A stretch of 56,645 nucleotides of DNA, taken from NCBI RefSeq assembly GCF_001942625.1, contig NZ_MLCL01000075.1:1-56645 (forward strand), read 5' to 3'. Origin of the DNA: Mycobacterium syngnathidarum. Lineage in GTDB: Bacteria > Actinomycetota > Actinomycetes > Mycobacteriales > Mycobacteriaceae. Below the pieces are notes generated by a model, which searched no databases, was not told the DNA's origin, and saw only the letters and a program-made list of their open reading frames with translations. Below are positions 17,619-27,460 of the stretch, piece after piece. The translations under genes and the position numbers were made by a program. Position 1 is the first letter of the stretch, and the number at the start of each line of letters is the position of its first letter.

Positions 17619-18696
17619 AGCTATCCGAATAGCGTGGGAGCTCGGCGGCGTGGTGCCGCGTTCGGTGTGCGCATTGACCGGTGCGGGGAACTGGCATCCG
17701 CTGTCCACGACCGGTCTGCGCCAACTCGGGGAGGTTGCTCTCGACGAACTCGTGGTCACGGGAATGACGCTGACCGGACCACCGCCGCAGCTGCCCAGGC
17801 CATTGGGCGAGTATCAGTGGGCCGCAGATGAACTCGGCGCACTCGGTATCGACGGGGCGCACGCGGAGCCGGATGCTCTGCAGGTCAAGCGTATTCGGCC
17901 GCGGCGATTCGGTGCGATGACGTTCGAGGAGCTGGTATTCGACCACGAAGCCGCGATGCCCACATCGGTGCTGGCCGACGGTCACGGCGGAGTTGCCTTG
18001 GCCCGGGTGCGGTTGTATCGCTGCGGCGACGACAAACGGCCGTGGCTGATCTGGGTGCACGGTGCGGGTCAGGGTGACTCGATGGATCTGCTGGTCGCCC
18101 GGGTTCGCCGCCTGCGGGAACTCGGAATCAACGTGGCGCTGCCCGTGCAGCCGGGCCACGGCCCGCGGCGCGGGTGCTGGCCTGAGTATCCCGCCCGCGA
18201 TCCACTGGCCAACATCGCCGGCACCATGCGTGCGGTGTCTGAGGTGCGGGCACTGATCGGCTGGCTCGAACCGCAGGCATCCTCGATTGCGGTAGCTGGT
18301 CTGTCGCTGGGAAGTGCGGTGGCGGCGCTCGTGTCGCATTTGGATGCCCGGGTCGATGCGGTGGCCCTGTACACGCCAATCCTGGGTCTTAACAACATGA
18401 TCGGGCTGCACTTGGGCCGCTGGGGATCAGCGGGACGGCAGTCGGCCCGCGCGTTGCAGTCGACCACGGTGGCGGCGATGACTTCGGTGATCGACCCGCT
18501 GCACACCCAACCGCGCACAGATCGGCGCCTCATCGTGGGTGCGTGGCACGACCGGATGGCAATGCGCAGTTCGGCCCTGTCCATGCACGAGCAGTGGGGC
18601 GGCGACCTCTACTGGCACAACGGTAGCCACGTCGGACACCTGTTTTCCGGGGCGGTGCAGGATGCGACCGAGCGATTCTTAACGACCGTAGGTTGA
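17611..18696 (+). CDS. Alpha/beta-hydrolase, 361 aa
   Basis: A serine hydrolase fold with the oxyanion region IWVHGAGQGD and the nucleophile elbow AGLSLGSAV (GxSxG). The terminal SHVGHLF supplies a candidate catalytic His. The likely start is TTG 17611, overlapping the BVMO stop (TTGCTTAG); a later GTG near 17650 is possible. With the upstream monooxygenase it makes a plausible pair: oxygen insertion, then ester/lactone hydrolysis. Its 3' end overlaps the convergent TetR gene by 18 bp. The exact start remains uncertain. Confidence 0.8.
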   Translation: MLRAIRIAWELGGVVPRSVCALTGAGNWHPLSTTGLRQLGEVALDELVVTGMTLTGPPPQLPRPLGEYQWAADELGALGIDGAHAEPDALQVKRIRPRRFGAMTFEELVFDHEAAMPTSVLADGHGGVALARVRLYRCGDDKRPWLIWVHGAGQGDSMDLLVARVRRLRELGINVALPVQPGHGPRRGCWPEYPARDPLANIAGTMRAVSEVRALIGWLEPQASSIAVAGLSLGSAVAALVSHLDARVDAVALYTPILGLNNMIGLHLGRWGSAGRQSARALQSTTVAAMTSVIDPLHTQPRTDRRLIVGAWHDRMAMRSSALSMHEQWGGDLYWHNGSHVGHLFSGAVQDATERFLTTVG

Positions 18697-19287
18697 CGTG
18701 ATCCGGGTCCGCACACAATTGATCTCGTGGTCGAGATCGTGTTCTTCGGGCAGGACCACCCACTGGAACGCGATTCCGAAAATCGATCCGGTGATATCGC
18801 GTAGGGCCATGTCGGCGTCGATGTCCGGCCGCAGCGAGCCGTCTGCGATACCTGTGTGCAAACCGGCCTCGATCTTGACGGCCGCCTCGGCCAGTTGGGT
18901 TCGCACGCCGTCGCGCAGTGGTGACGTGGTTTTCGCGGCCTCGAAGGCCGAGACGAACATGGCTCTGGTCACCGCGACATCCTCGGCATGCATCTCCTGT
19001 ACGCGGTCGAAGTGCGCGAGTATCTGCTGCAGGCCGGTTGCGCCCGGTGCGGGATCGGGGTTCAGGCGGGCCACGTACACATCCTGGAAGGTCTCGAGGA
19101 TGGCGTCCTTGCTGCCGAACCGCGCATGCACCATCGCCCGGCTGTACCCGGCCCGTCGGCCGATCTCAGCGGCTGTCGTTGCATCCCAACCTTTTTCCAC
19201 GATCAGTTCAGCGGCAGCCTGCAACAGCCGGCGCGAGGACTGCTCGACGCGCTCCGGTTGGGTCAGGCCCCGGGCTGGAGAAGGCAC
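18679..19287 (-). CDS. TetR-family regulator of the adjacent APH/LLM operon, 202 aa
   Basis: A TetR N-terminal domain (ATTAAEIGRRAGYSRAMVHA, then RFGSKDAILE) and a C-terminal helical domain are present. It is divergent from a phosphotransferase-SnoaL-LLM operon. Between them, at 19309-19323, is a perfect palindrome different from the ACTGTAA operator, so this regulator probably governs itself and that operon rather than the larger regulon. Its 3' end overlaps the alpha/beta-hydrolase gene by 18 bp on the opposite strand. Confidence 0.9.
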   Translation of the reverse strand: MPSPARGLTQPERVEQSSRRLLQAAAELIVEKGWDATTAAEIGRRAGYSRAMVHARFGSKDAILETFQDVYVARLNPDPAPGATGLQQILAHFDRVQEMHAEDVAVTRAMFVSAFEAAKTTSPLRDGVRTQLAEAAVKIEAGLHTGIADGSLRPDIDADMALRDITGSIFGIAFQWVVLPEEHDLDHEINCVRTRITSTYGR

Positions 19288-19308
19288 CCTTGCATATTAG
19301 ACGGCCGA

Positions 19309-19323
19309 CAACTAACTTAGTTG
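19309..19323. promoter_or_regulatory. TetR operator palindrome CAACTAA-c-TTAGTTG
   Basis: A perfect 15-bp inverted repeat (7-1-7) in the 68-bp divergent region between the TetR gene (start 19287) and the phosphotransferase (start 19356). Its position is typical of an autoregulatory TetR operator. Confidence 0.75.
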
Positions 19324-19355
19324 CGCAGCGTCAAATTTCTGCGTGGAGGTCGAGA

Positions 19356-20390
19356 ATGGCGGCAGTCACGGCATCGGTGCCTTCCGGCATCGACGAGGTC
19401 ACCGCTGCCTGGCTGACGGAGGCGCTGGGCGTCGAGGTGACGGCGGTGCGAGCCGAACGGATTGCCGAGGACACCGGATTTTCCGCGAACCTGTATCGCC
19501 TGCATCTCAGTGGATCAACTTCTGCCCCAGCTACTTTGATCGCAAAACTGCCCGCTGACTCACTCGCACGTGGCGGGATGGAGATGCTCGGCGGCTACCA
19601 ACGCGAGTTGTGCTTCTACCGCAATGTCGCGCCGCATGCGCCGATCGCCACGCCACGTTGTCATGTCGCGCGGATGTCAGGTCCGGACTTCGTGCTCGTG
19701 CTCGAAGATCTGCAGGACTGGGAGAACGCCGACCATCTGGCCGGGCTGTCACTTCCGCGCGCCCGGCTCTGCATCCAACAGTTGGCCGGTCTGCACACGT
19801 GGTCGGCACGCGTCGACGACGCAGCACTGCAGGATTTCCCGAGCGTCGACAACCCGTTGACCCGAGACCTGTTCCTGCCCGCGTTCGCGCCCGGTTGGCA
19901 GCTCTACCGTGAGCACACCCGTCAGCCGATACCCGCGGCTATAGCCACGTTTGCCGAACGGTTCGCCGATCTTTCGCCTATCGCGCTCACCGCGCTCTCG
20001 GATCGGAACATGTTGCTGCACGGAGATATTCGAGCCGACAACATGTTCTTCCACGACGATGCGCTGAAGCTGGTGGATTTTCAGTTGACGGTCCGCGGTG
20101 CGGGTGCGGCCGATATTGCCTATCTGGTCAGTCAGGGTCTGCCCACCGAGGTACGCCGTGGCTACGACGAGCTACTGCTGCGTGAGTACGTCGACCAGGT
20201 CGAAGGATATCCGCTCGACGAGGCCTGGCGGCATTACCGTTTCGCGACTGCACTGCTGCTCTACATGCCGGTGGTCGCCCTGCTCACCTGGGATGTCGCC
20301 CCCGAACGGTCTCGGCAACTCTGTCTGACGCTCATCGACCGAGCCGTGGCTGCCATCGAAGATGTCAATGCCTTGGAGGTGTTCGGGTGA
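19356..20390 (+). CDS. Phosphotransferase family protein (APH/choline-kinase fold), 344 aa
   Basis: A kinase-like fold with the catalytic loop LLHGDIRADNMFF (HGDxxxxN) and the metal-binding segment KLVDFQLTVRGAGAADIAYL. In mycobacteria such proteins often sit in lipid or xenobiotic degradation clusters and may phosphorylate a hydroxylated substrate; aminoglycoside resistance is not implied. ATG 19356 follows GGAGGT. It is the first gene of a three-gene operon with GTGA and ATGA overlaps to the next two genes. Confidence 0.85.
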   Translation: MAAVTASVPSGIDEVTAAWLTEALGVEVTAVRAERIAEDTGFSANLYRLHLSGSTSAPATLIAKLPADSLARGGMEMLGGYQRELCFYRNVAPHAPIATPRCHVARMSGPDFVLVLEDLQDWENADHLAGLSLPRARLCIQQLAGLHTWSARVDDAALQDFPSVDNPLTRDLFLPAFAPGWQLYREHTRQPIPAAIATFAERFADLSPIALTALSDRNMLLHGDIRADNMFFHDDALKLVDFQLTVRGAGAADIAYLVSQGLPTEVRRGYDELLLREYVDQVEGYPLDEAWRHYRFATALLLYMPVVALLTWDVAPERSRQLCLTLIDRAVAAIEDVNALEVFG

Positions 20391-20764
20391 CCGTTCGTAC
20401 CGCTCGTGAGGTGGTCGAGCTGTACAACCTGGTGGTGTGGAACAAACGAGACTTCGCCCTTGCCGAAGAGCTGATGGGCGACAGTGTGATCCGTCACGAC
20501 GTGGGGGAGACGCAGACTCTGACCCACCGGCAGGCCGTCCAGCGCATCATCGACCATTGGGCGATGTTCGAGACGATCCGGTTCGACCTGAACCTGGTTG
20601 TCGCGGGCGATGACGGCGAGCACGTCGCGATCGCGTACGAATCCCCGATGACACTGACCGACGGCAAAGCCATGACGATCAGCAGCATGGAGATATTCCG
20701 GGTCGTCGGCGGCCGCATCGTCGAAGTGTGGAATTGTGGTTACAAACAAGGAGTTTGGGCATGA
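20387..20764 (+). CDS. SnoaL-like/NTF2-fold protein, 125 aa
   Basis: A compact SnoaL-like domain starting AREVVELYNLVVWNKRDFAL, with the typical mid-segment QRIIDHWAMF and closing strand IFRVVGGRIVEVWN. A His/Asp pair (RHDVGE) lies where SnoaL-like enzymes keep catalytic residues. GTG 20387 overlaps the previous stop by 4 bp and its own TGA overlaps the ATG of the LLM gene, so the three proteins are translationally coupled. The specific reaction is unknown. Confidence 0.8.
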   Translation: MTVRTAREVVELYNLVVWNKRDFALAEELMGDSVIRHDVGETQTLTHRQAVQRIIDHWAMFETIRFDLNLVVAGDDGEHVAIAYESPMTLTDGKAMTISSMEIFRVVGGRIVEVWNCGYKQGVWA

Positions 20765-21825
20765 ACGAAGCGGTACTCGACGAGCTTGGCTACTACCTGC
20801 TGGCCGGCGCGGGCGGTGAGGGACCGGCCACGCTGATGGACGAGGCGCGCCGCGGGGAGGAACTCGGGTTCGGCACCGCGTTCATCTCCGAACGGTGGAA
20901 CGTCAAAGAAGCGTCCTCACTCGTCGGCGCCGCCTGCGCGGTGACCGACCGCATGCAGATCGCCACGGCGGCAACCAATCACAACACCCGGCATCCGTTG
21001 ATCACCGGTTCCTGGGCCACCACCATGCATCGGCTTTCTCGGGGCCGGTTCACCCTCGGTATCGGCCGCGGCATCGCGGCGATGTACAACGCGTTCGGGG
21101 TACCTGCGGTGACCACCGCGCAGATGGAGGACTTCGCGCAGGTCATGCGCAAGCTGTGGCACGGTGAGGTGATCTTCAACCACGACGGACCGATCGGGAA
21201 ATATCAAGTCCTCTTCCTGGACCCCGATTTCAACGAGGACATCCGGCTGGCGATCGTGGCCTTCGGACCGCAGACCCTCGCCCTGGGCGGCCGCGAGTTC
21301 GACGACGTCATCTTGCACACCTACTTCACCCCGGAAACGCTGCAGCGCGCGGTGAAGACGGTCAAAGAGGCAGCCGAGCAGGCCGGCCGGGACCCGGCCA
21401 GCGTCCGCGTGTGGTCGTGCTTCGCCACTGTCGGCGATCACTTGCCGGAGGAGTTGCGACTCAAGAAGACCGTTGCCCGGCTTGCCACGTACCTACAGGG
21501 ATACGGCGATCTGATGGTGAGCACCAACGACTGGGATCCGGCTGTGCTGCAACGCTTCCGGGAGGATCCCGTCGTCACGTCGATTCCGGGCGGAATCGAC
21601 CACAAGGCCAGTGCCGAGCAGATCGAGCACATTGCCACGCTCATCCCGGACGAATGGCTGGAACCGTCGGCCACCGGATCGGCACGCCAATGTGTCGACC
21701 GCATCCGCAAGGAGTTCGACTACGGCGCCGACGCGGTGATCATGCACGGGGCCACCCCCGATGAGTTGGAGCCGATCGTTACCGAGTACCGGGCCACGAA
21801 AGCGTCGGCGGCATCCGGGAAATAG
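20761..21825 (+). CDS. LLM-class (F420-dependent) oxidoreductase, 354 aa
   Basis: A luciferase-like TIM-barrel oxidoreductase. GFGTAFISERWNVKEA and ATAATNHNTRHPL are followed by GRFTLGIGRGIAAMY, the last being the usual phosphate-binding segment. The family in mycobacteria mostly uses F420. ATG 20761 overlaps the upstream TGA. It is the last gene of the TetR-controlled operon starting at 19356 and is well separated from the rox gene that follows (136 bp, which holds the rifamycin element). Confidence 0.88.
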   Translation: MNEAVLDELGYYLLAGAGGEGPATLMDEARRGEELGFGTAFISERWNVKEASSLVGAACAVTDRMQIATAATNHNTRHPLITGSWATTMHRLSRGRFTLGIGRGIAAMYNAFGVPAVTTAQMEDFAQVMRKLWHGEVIFNHDGPIGKYQVLFLDPDFNEDIRLAIVAFGPQTLALGGREFDDVILHTYFTPETLQRAVKTVKEAAEQAGRDPASVRVWSCFATVGDHLPEELRLKKTVARLATYLQGYGDLMVSTNDWDPAVLQRFREDPVVTSIPGGIDHKASAEQIEHIATLIPDEWLEPSATGSARQCVDRIRKEFDYGADAVIMHGATPDELEPIVTEYRATKASAASGK

Positions 21826-21876
21826 AAGAGCAGGGGCGTCATCCGCTCCCTGCCACTTTCAACATATAGCGCAACC

Positions 21877-21897
21877 GGGGTCTTGCGGCAAGGCCCC
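21877..21897. promoter_or_regulatory. Rifamycin-associated-element-like palindrome upstream of rox
   Basis: Arms GGGGnCTTGC and GCAAGnCCCC are separated by one base, a 21-bp near-perfect inverted repeat. It matches the published rifamycin-associated element (RAE; core roughly GGGGCTTGCGGCAAGGCC) as I remember it. That element occurs in front of rifamycin-inducible genes in actinomycetes. Here it lies 64 bp before the start codon of rox and just after an AT-rich stretch (catatagc, 21863-21870) that could be a -10 region. Confidence 0.8.
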
Positions 21898-21931
21898 GGG
21901 TGTGGTGCAAAATCTCCTCCCGCAGTTCTGA

Positions 21932-23395
<1,464 letters not shown>

Positions 23396-23448
23396 AACAG
23401 CCCATTTGCCCCGAAAAGGGCAGGTATGCGTCCGCTCGGCGGAAAGGC

Positions 23449-24945
23449 TCAGGGCATGATCAGGGTGCGGGAAACCGGCTCGGCCACCGCCTGCCTGCTG
23501 AATATGCCGTGCTGCAAGGTCACCAAGAGTGCGTTGCGCGTCTCCTCTGGGGAAATGAGCTCATCGAAACCGAGGTGGCCCGCCGATCGGAACGACGCCT
23601 CGAGCTCCATGCGCTTGAGTACCTCGGTGTAATCCTCGCCGGCATGGGTGGCGGCACTCAGCGCGGCCGCGCCCATCGCGCCCATGGTGGCGCCGGGATA
23701 GGCAAACGTGGCCACCTGATCGTCGAAACCCAGCAGGGACATGACCATCGAGCCGAAGCCGAAGGCCTTTCGTAGCGTCACATGCAGCTTCAGAGTCGTC
23801 GCCGCGGTCTGGGCCGCGAACATCCTTGCGCCACTGCGTAGTACGCCGCTGCGTTCAGACTTGCTGCCCGGCAGCATGCCCGGATTGTCGGCCAAGAAGA
23901 TGATGGGCAGGTGGAATGAGTCGGCCACGGCGATGAAGTGCGCGGCCTTGTCGGCGGCATCGGCGTCGATCGAACCGGCCATCACCTGTGGTTGATTGGC
24001 CACCACCGCGACCGGATAGCCACCGAGATGAGCGAGCGCACAAATGATCGCCCGGCCGAACTTCGGTTGCACCTCGAGCCAGTCGGGCCGGTCGAAGATC
24101 TCATCGAGCACCGCGCGCATGTCGTAGATCCGGCGGTTGTCGCGCGAGACGATGTCGAGGAGTTCGGGGGTCGGCCGGGGGCCGGCGGTATCGTCGGCGA
24201 GGCGGGTCGGCGGATAGGACCACGCGCTTGACGGGAAATACGACAGGTAACGGCGGATGTCGTCGATGACTGCCTCATCGTCCTCGCCGTAGTTGTGAAT
24301 CACGCCGCTCGACAAGGCCACATTGGGACCGCCGAGGTCCTCTTTCGAGATGTCTTCTCCGGTGGACTCTTTCACCACTGGTGGACCGGCGGTGAAGATG
24401 GCTCCCTGTTGACTCATGATCGTGAAGTCGCACACGGGCGCCACCAAGGCGCCGTGCCCGGCCGACGGGCCGAGGATCGCCGACACGGTGGGTACCTTTC
24501 CTGAGCACTTCGCCTGCGCGATGAGGTCGGTGGGGGTGCGACCGTAGTGCTCCCCGCTGGGGCGAAAACCGGCCCCCTCCAACAGCATTACCAGTGGAAT
24601 CTTGTTGCGCAGGGCCAACTCCGCGAGCCGATACCGTTTGGCGTTGCCGCCCGGGCCGATGCTGCCCGCCAGGGTGGTGAAATCCTCCGCACCCACCATC
24701 ACCGGTGTGCCCTCGATACGTCCAGAACCCGCGACCAGCCCGTCGGAGGCGATGTCGCCGCCGACGAGGGTGCCGAATTCCTGAAAGGTGTCCGGGTCGA
24801 GCAGTCGTGCGATCCGGGCGCGCGCGTCGAGCTTGCCCTTACCGTGGTGCTTTGCCAGCCGGTCGGGTCCACCCATGCCGTATGCGTGTTCGCGCCGACC
24901 GGCAAGGTCCTCGAGCGTTTCCTTCCACTCGGGGGCGTTGGTCAT
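23449..24945 (-). CDS. Acyl-CoA carboxylase carboxyltransferase (beta) subunit, 498 aa
   Basis: A crotonase-fold carboxyltransferase of the biotin-dependent acyl-CoA carboxylase family. The N-half contains DPDTFQEFGTLVG, LEGAGFRPS and GPSAGHGALVAPVCDF. The C-half contains GYPVAVVANQPQVMAGSID, FLADNPGMLPGSKSE and SMVMSLLGFD. The size fits AccD-type subunits that carboxylate propionyl-, methylcrotonyl- or geranyl-type CoA esters. No biotinylated alpha subunit is encoded here, so it must borrow one. ATG 24945 has AGGAGTGGAG upstream, and operator 9 lies 54 bp further up. Its presence suggests a branched or cyclic CoA-ester stage in the pathway. Confidence 0.9.
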   Translation of the reverse strand: MTNAPEWKETLEDLAGRREHAYGMGGPDRLAKHHGKGKLDARARIARLLDPDTFQEFGTLVGGDIASDGLVAGSGRIEGTPVMVGAEDFTTLAGSIGPGGNAKRYRLAELALRNKIPLVMLLEGAGFRPSGEHYGRTPTDLIAQAKCSGKVPTVSAILGPSAGHGALVAPVCDFTIMSQQGAIFTAGPPVVKESTGEDISKEDLGGPNVALSSGVIHNYGEDDEAVIDDIRRYLSYFPSSAWSYPPTRLADDTAGPRPTPELLDIVSRDNRRIYDMRAVLDEIFDRPDWLEVQPKFGRAIICALAHLGGYPVAVVANQPQVMAGSIDADAADKAAHFIAVADSFHLPIIFLADNPGMLPGSKSERSGVLRSGARMFAAQTAATTLKLHVTLRKAFGFGSMVMSLLGFDDQVATFAYPGATMGAMGAAALSAATHAGEDYTEVLKRMELEASFRSAGHLGFDELISPEETRNALLVTLQHGIFSRQAVAEPVSRTLIMP

Positions 24946-24999
24946 CGTGTCTCCACTCCTCGAACCGGCGGTTGGCTGTAGCCTAACCTCGTTGACCAT

Positions 25000-25016
25000 A
25001 CTGAATTGCTTACTGT
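25000..25016. promoter_or_regulatory. Regulon operator 9, ACTGAAT-tgc-TTACTGT
   Basis: An 11/14 half-site match with 7-3-7 spacing. It lies between the divergent carboxyltransferase gene (24945) and the LLM-P450 operon (25079). Confidence 0.6.
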
Positions 25017-25078
25017 AGCGTCGTTCAGGTGGTCGGATTTTGTGCCGTGGAGCAAGCTGGCAAACGAATGCGCCGCCG

Positions 25079-26134
25079 ATGAGTGAACCAGTTCCCCGCG
25101 CCGTCAAGGTTGACCGCGGTATCCCGAGTCGGCTTGCCGAGGTCCCGGAGATCGCCCGTGATCTGGAAGCTCACGGCTACGACGGCTGCTGGACCGGCGA
25201 GATCAACCACGACCCGTTCCTCCCGCTGGCCCTCGCCGCCGAGCACACCGAGCGGATGCAGATCGGTACCAGCATCGCAGTCGCCTTCGCGCGCAACCCG
25301 ATGACCATCGCCCAGTTGGGCTGGGACCTGCAGACCTACTCCGGTGGGCGTTTCATTCTCGGCTTGGGCACCCAGATCCAGCCGCACATCGAGAAGCGGT
25401 TCAGCATGCCGTGGAGTCACCCGGCGCGCCGCATGCGCGAATACATCGAAGCGCTGCATGCGATTTGGGGCTGCTGGCGGGACGGGGCCAAGCTTCGGTT
25501 CGAAGGGGAGTTCTACACCCACAAGATCATGACGCCGATGTTCACCCCGGAGCCGTCCACGCTGCCGTTTCCCAAGGTGTTCCTTGCGGCCGTGGGCGAA
25601 CTGATGACCGAGGTGTGCGGCGCGATGGCCGACGGCCTGTTGGCGCACGCATTCACCACCCGACGCTATCTCGACGAGGTGACGACGGTCGCGTTGCAGC
25701 GCGGGATGGACCGCAGCGGACGAGACCGTGCCGATTTCGAGTTGTCCTGTCCCGTCTTTGTGGTTACCGGCGCCGACGAACAGGAGATGGCCGCGGCGTC
25801 GGTCGCGACCCGAAAACAGCTCGCTTTCTACGGCTCGACGCCGGCCTACCGCAAAGTTCTCGAATTGCACGGGTGGGGCGATCTGCATACCGAACTGCAC
25901 CGCCTGTCATTGGCCGGCGAGTGGGACGCGATGGGCGACCTCATCGACGACGAAGTGCTCGGGACTTTCGCGGTGGTCGCCCCCATTCCTGAGTTGGCCG
26001 CGGCCTTGCGGCGGCGCTGCGACGGCGTCATCGACCGCGTGCTGCCCGGCTTCCCCGCCGCGGTGTCCACGGAAACCGTGAACGCGGTGCTGCAGGAGTT
26101 TCGTGAGTGCCCGCCAGTGAGGAGCAACGTATGA
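25079..26134 (+). CDS. LLM-class (F420-dependent) oxidoreductase, 351 aa
   Basis: A luciferase-like oxidoreductase with GYDGCWTGEINHDPF, the non-prolyl GTSIAVAFARNPM segment, and GRFILGLGTQIQPHIEKRF, the hallmark of a mycobacterial F420-dependent subgroup. It is probably a dehydrogenase or reductase of a pathway intermediate. ATG 25079 is chosen; GTG 25040, nearer the operator, is an in-frame alternative. Its stop overlaps the ATG of the next P450 gene (ATGA), so the two are co-translated. Confidence 0.85.
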   Translation: MSEPVPRAVKVDRGIPSRLAEVPEIARDLEAHGYDGCWTGEINHDPFLPLALAAEHTERMQIGTSIAVAFARNPMTIAQLGWDLQTYSGGRFILGLGTQIQPHIEKRFSMPWSHPARRMREYIEALHAIWGCWRDGAKLRFEGEFYTHKIMTPMFTPEPSTLPFPKVFLAAVGELMTEVCGAMADGLLAHAFTTRRYLDEVTTVALQRGMDRSGRDRADFELSCPVFVVTGADEQEMAAASVATRKQLAFYGSTPAYRKVLELHGWGDLHTELHRLSLAGEWDAMGDLIDDEVLGTFAVVAPIPELAAALRRRCDGVIDRVLPGFPAAVSTETVNAVLQEFRECPPVRSNV

Positions 26135-27360
26135 CCGTCCGCACCATCGACGATGCCGCCAAGATGTTGGCCGACCCATCGGCCTACGCAGACGAGGCGG
26201 GCGTCCATGCGAGCCTGGCCCATCTGCGGGCGAACGCTCCGGTGTCATGGGTCGAGGTGCCTGACTACAAGCCGTTCTGGGCGATCACCAAGCACGCCGA
26301 CATCATGGCCATCGAAAGAGCCAACGACGTTTTCACCAACTCACCGCGCCCCGTGCTGATGACGAGTGAGAACGACGACAACCAGGCGGCGGTCGGCGTG
26401 CGCACGCTGATCCACATGGACGACCCGGAGCACCGCGTCATGCGGGCCATCGGGGCCGATTGGTTCCGGCCGAAAGCCATGCGGGCGTTGAAGGTACGCG
26501 TCGATGAGCTGGCCAAGATCCACGTGGACAAGATGCTCGCTGCCGGAGGCGAGTGTGACTTCGTCCAAGAAGTCGCGGTCAATTACCCGCTGTATGTGAT
26601 CATGTCGCTGCTCGGCGTGCCCGAGGCGGACTTCCCGTTGATGCTCAAGCTGACGCAGGAACTTTTCGGCAGTGACGACGACGAATACCAGCGCGATTCG
26701 GGCGACTCCATGTCCGCGTTGCTGGAGATGTTCCAGTACTTCACCGCGCTGACCGCGTCGCGGCGGGAAAACCCGACCGACGACCTCGCGTCGGCAATCG
26801 CCAATGCCCGCGTCGACGGCGAGCCGCTCAACGACATCGAGACGGTGTCCTACTACGCGATCGTGGCGGCCGCCGGGCATGACACCACGAGCGCCACGAT
26901 CTCGGGAGGCATGCTCGCCCTGGTCGAAAACCCGGACCAGCTCAGCCGATTGCAGGCGGACCCGGCGCTGATGGGTACGGCCACCGAGGAGATGATCCGT
27001 TGGGTGACGCCGGTGAAGGCGTTCATGCGCACCGCCGCGATCGACACCACCGTGCGCGATACCGCCATCGCCGCGGGGGAGTCGGTGCTGCTGGCATATC
27101 CGTCCGGCAACCGGGACGAGGAGGTGTTCGACGACCCGTTCCGGTTCGACGTGGGCCGCGACCCCAACAAGCATGTGGCGTTCGGTTACGGTGTGCACTT
27201 CTGTCTGGGGGCGGCGCTGGCGCGGATGGAGATCAACAGTTTCTTCAGTGAGCTAGTGCCGCGGCTGGATTCGATGGAGCTGGCCGGTACACCCGCGCAC
27301 ACCGCGACCACGTTCGTCGGCGGACTCAAGCACCTACCGGTGCGGTACTCGCTGCGCTAG
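26131..27360 (+). CDS. Cytochrome P450, 409 aa
   Basis: A third cluster P450, with the I-helix motif AAAGHDTTSATISGG, ExxR in EEMIRWV and the heme loop FGYGVHFCLGAALARME. It resembles mycobacterial P450s that attack steroid or terpenoid side chains, but I do not assign a family. ATG 26131 overlaps the upstream stop and follows GAGGAG. It ends before a strong hairpin at 27401-27435. With the LLM gene it forms a two-gene operon under operator 9. Confidence 0.92.
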   Translation: MTVRTIDDAAKMLADPSAYADEAGVHASLAHLRANAPVSWVEVPDYKPFWAITKHADIMAIERANDVFTNSPRPVLMTSENDDNQAAVGVRTLIHMDDPEHRVMRAIGADWFRPKAMRALKVRVDELAKIHVDKMLAAGGECDFVQEVAVNYPLYVIMSLLGVPEADFPLMLKLTQELFGSDDDEYQRDSGDSMSALLEMFQYFTALTASRRENPTDDLASAIANARVDGEPLNDIETVSYYAIVAAAGHDTTSATISGGMLALVENPDQLSRLQADPALMGTATEEMIRWVTPVKAFMRTAAIDTTVRDTAIAAGESVLLAYPSGNRDEEVFDDPFRFDVGRDPNKHVAFGYGVHFCLGAALARMEINSFFSELVPRLDSMELAGTPAHTATTFVGGLKHLPVRYSLR

Positions 27361-27400
27361 GTACGCCGAGCCGTCCCCCCGCAAGCGGGAGGGCCCAGCA

Positions 27401-27435
27401 AACGTCCCCGACACGACCGGCGTGTCGGGGACGTT
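27401..27435. terminator. Bidirectional terminator hairpin
   Basis: Perfect 15-bp arms at 27401-27415 and 27421-27435 enclose a 5-nt loop, between the convergent P450 and amidohydrolase genes. There is no U-tract, as is common in mycobacteria. Just downstream is GTCTGCTCGCG (27439-27449), a sequence also found at the terminator at 38876-38935. Confidence 0.75.
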
Positions 27436-27460
27436 CACGTCTGCTCGCGGGAGAACGGGC

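Noticed and set aside
19356..20390. Aminoglycoside resistance gene, from the APH-like fold
   Set aside because: The fold is shared by many phosphotransferases of degradative clusters. No feature specific to aminoglycoside kinases was seen, nor a resistance context.
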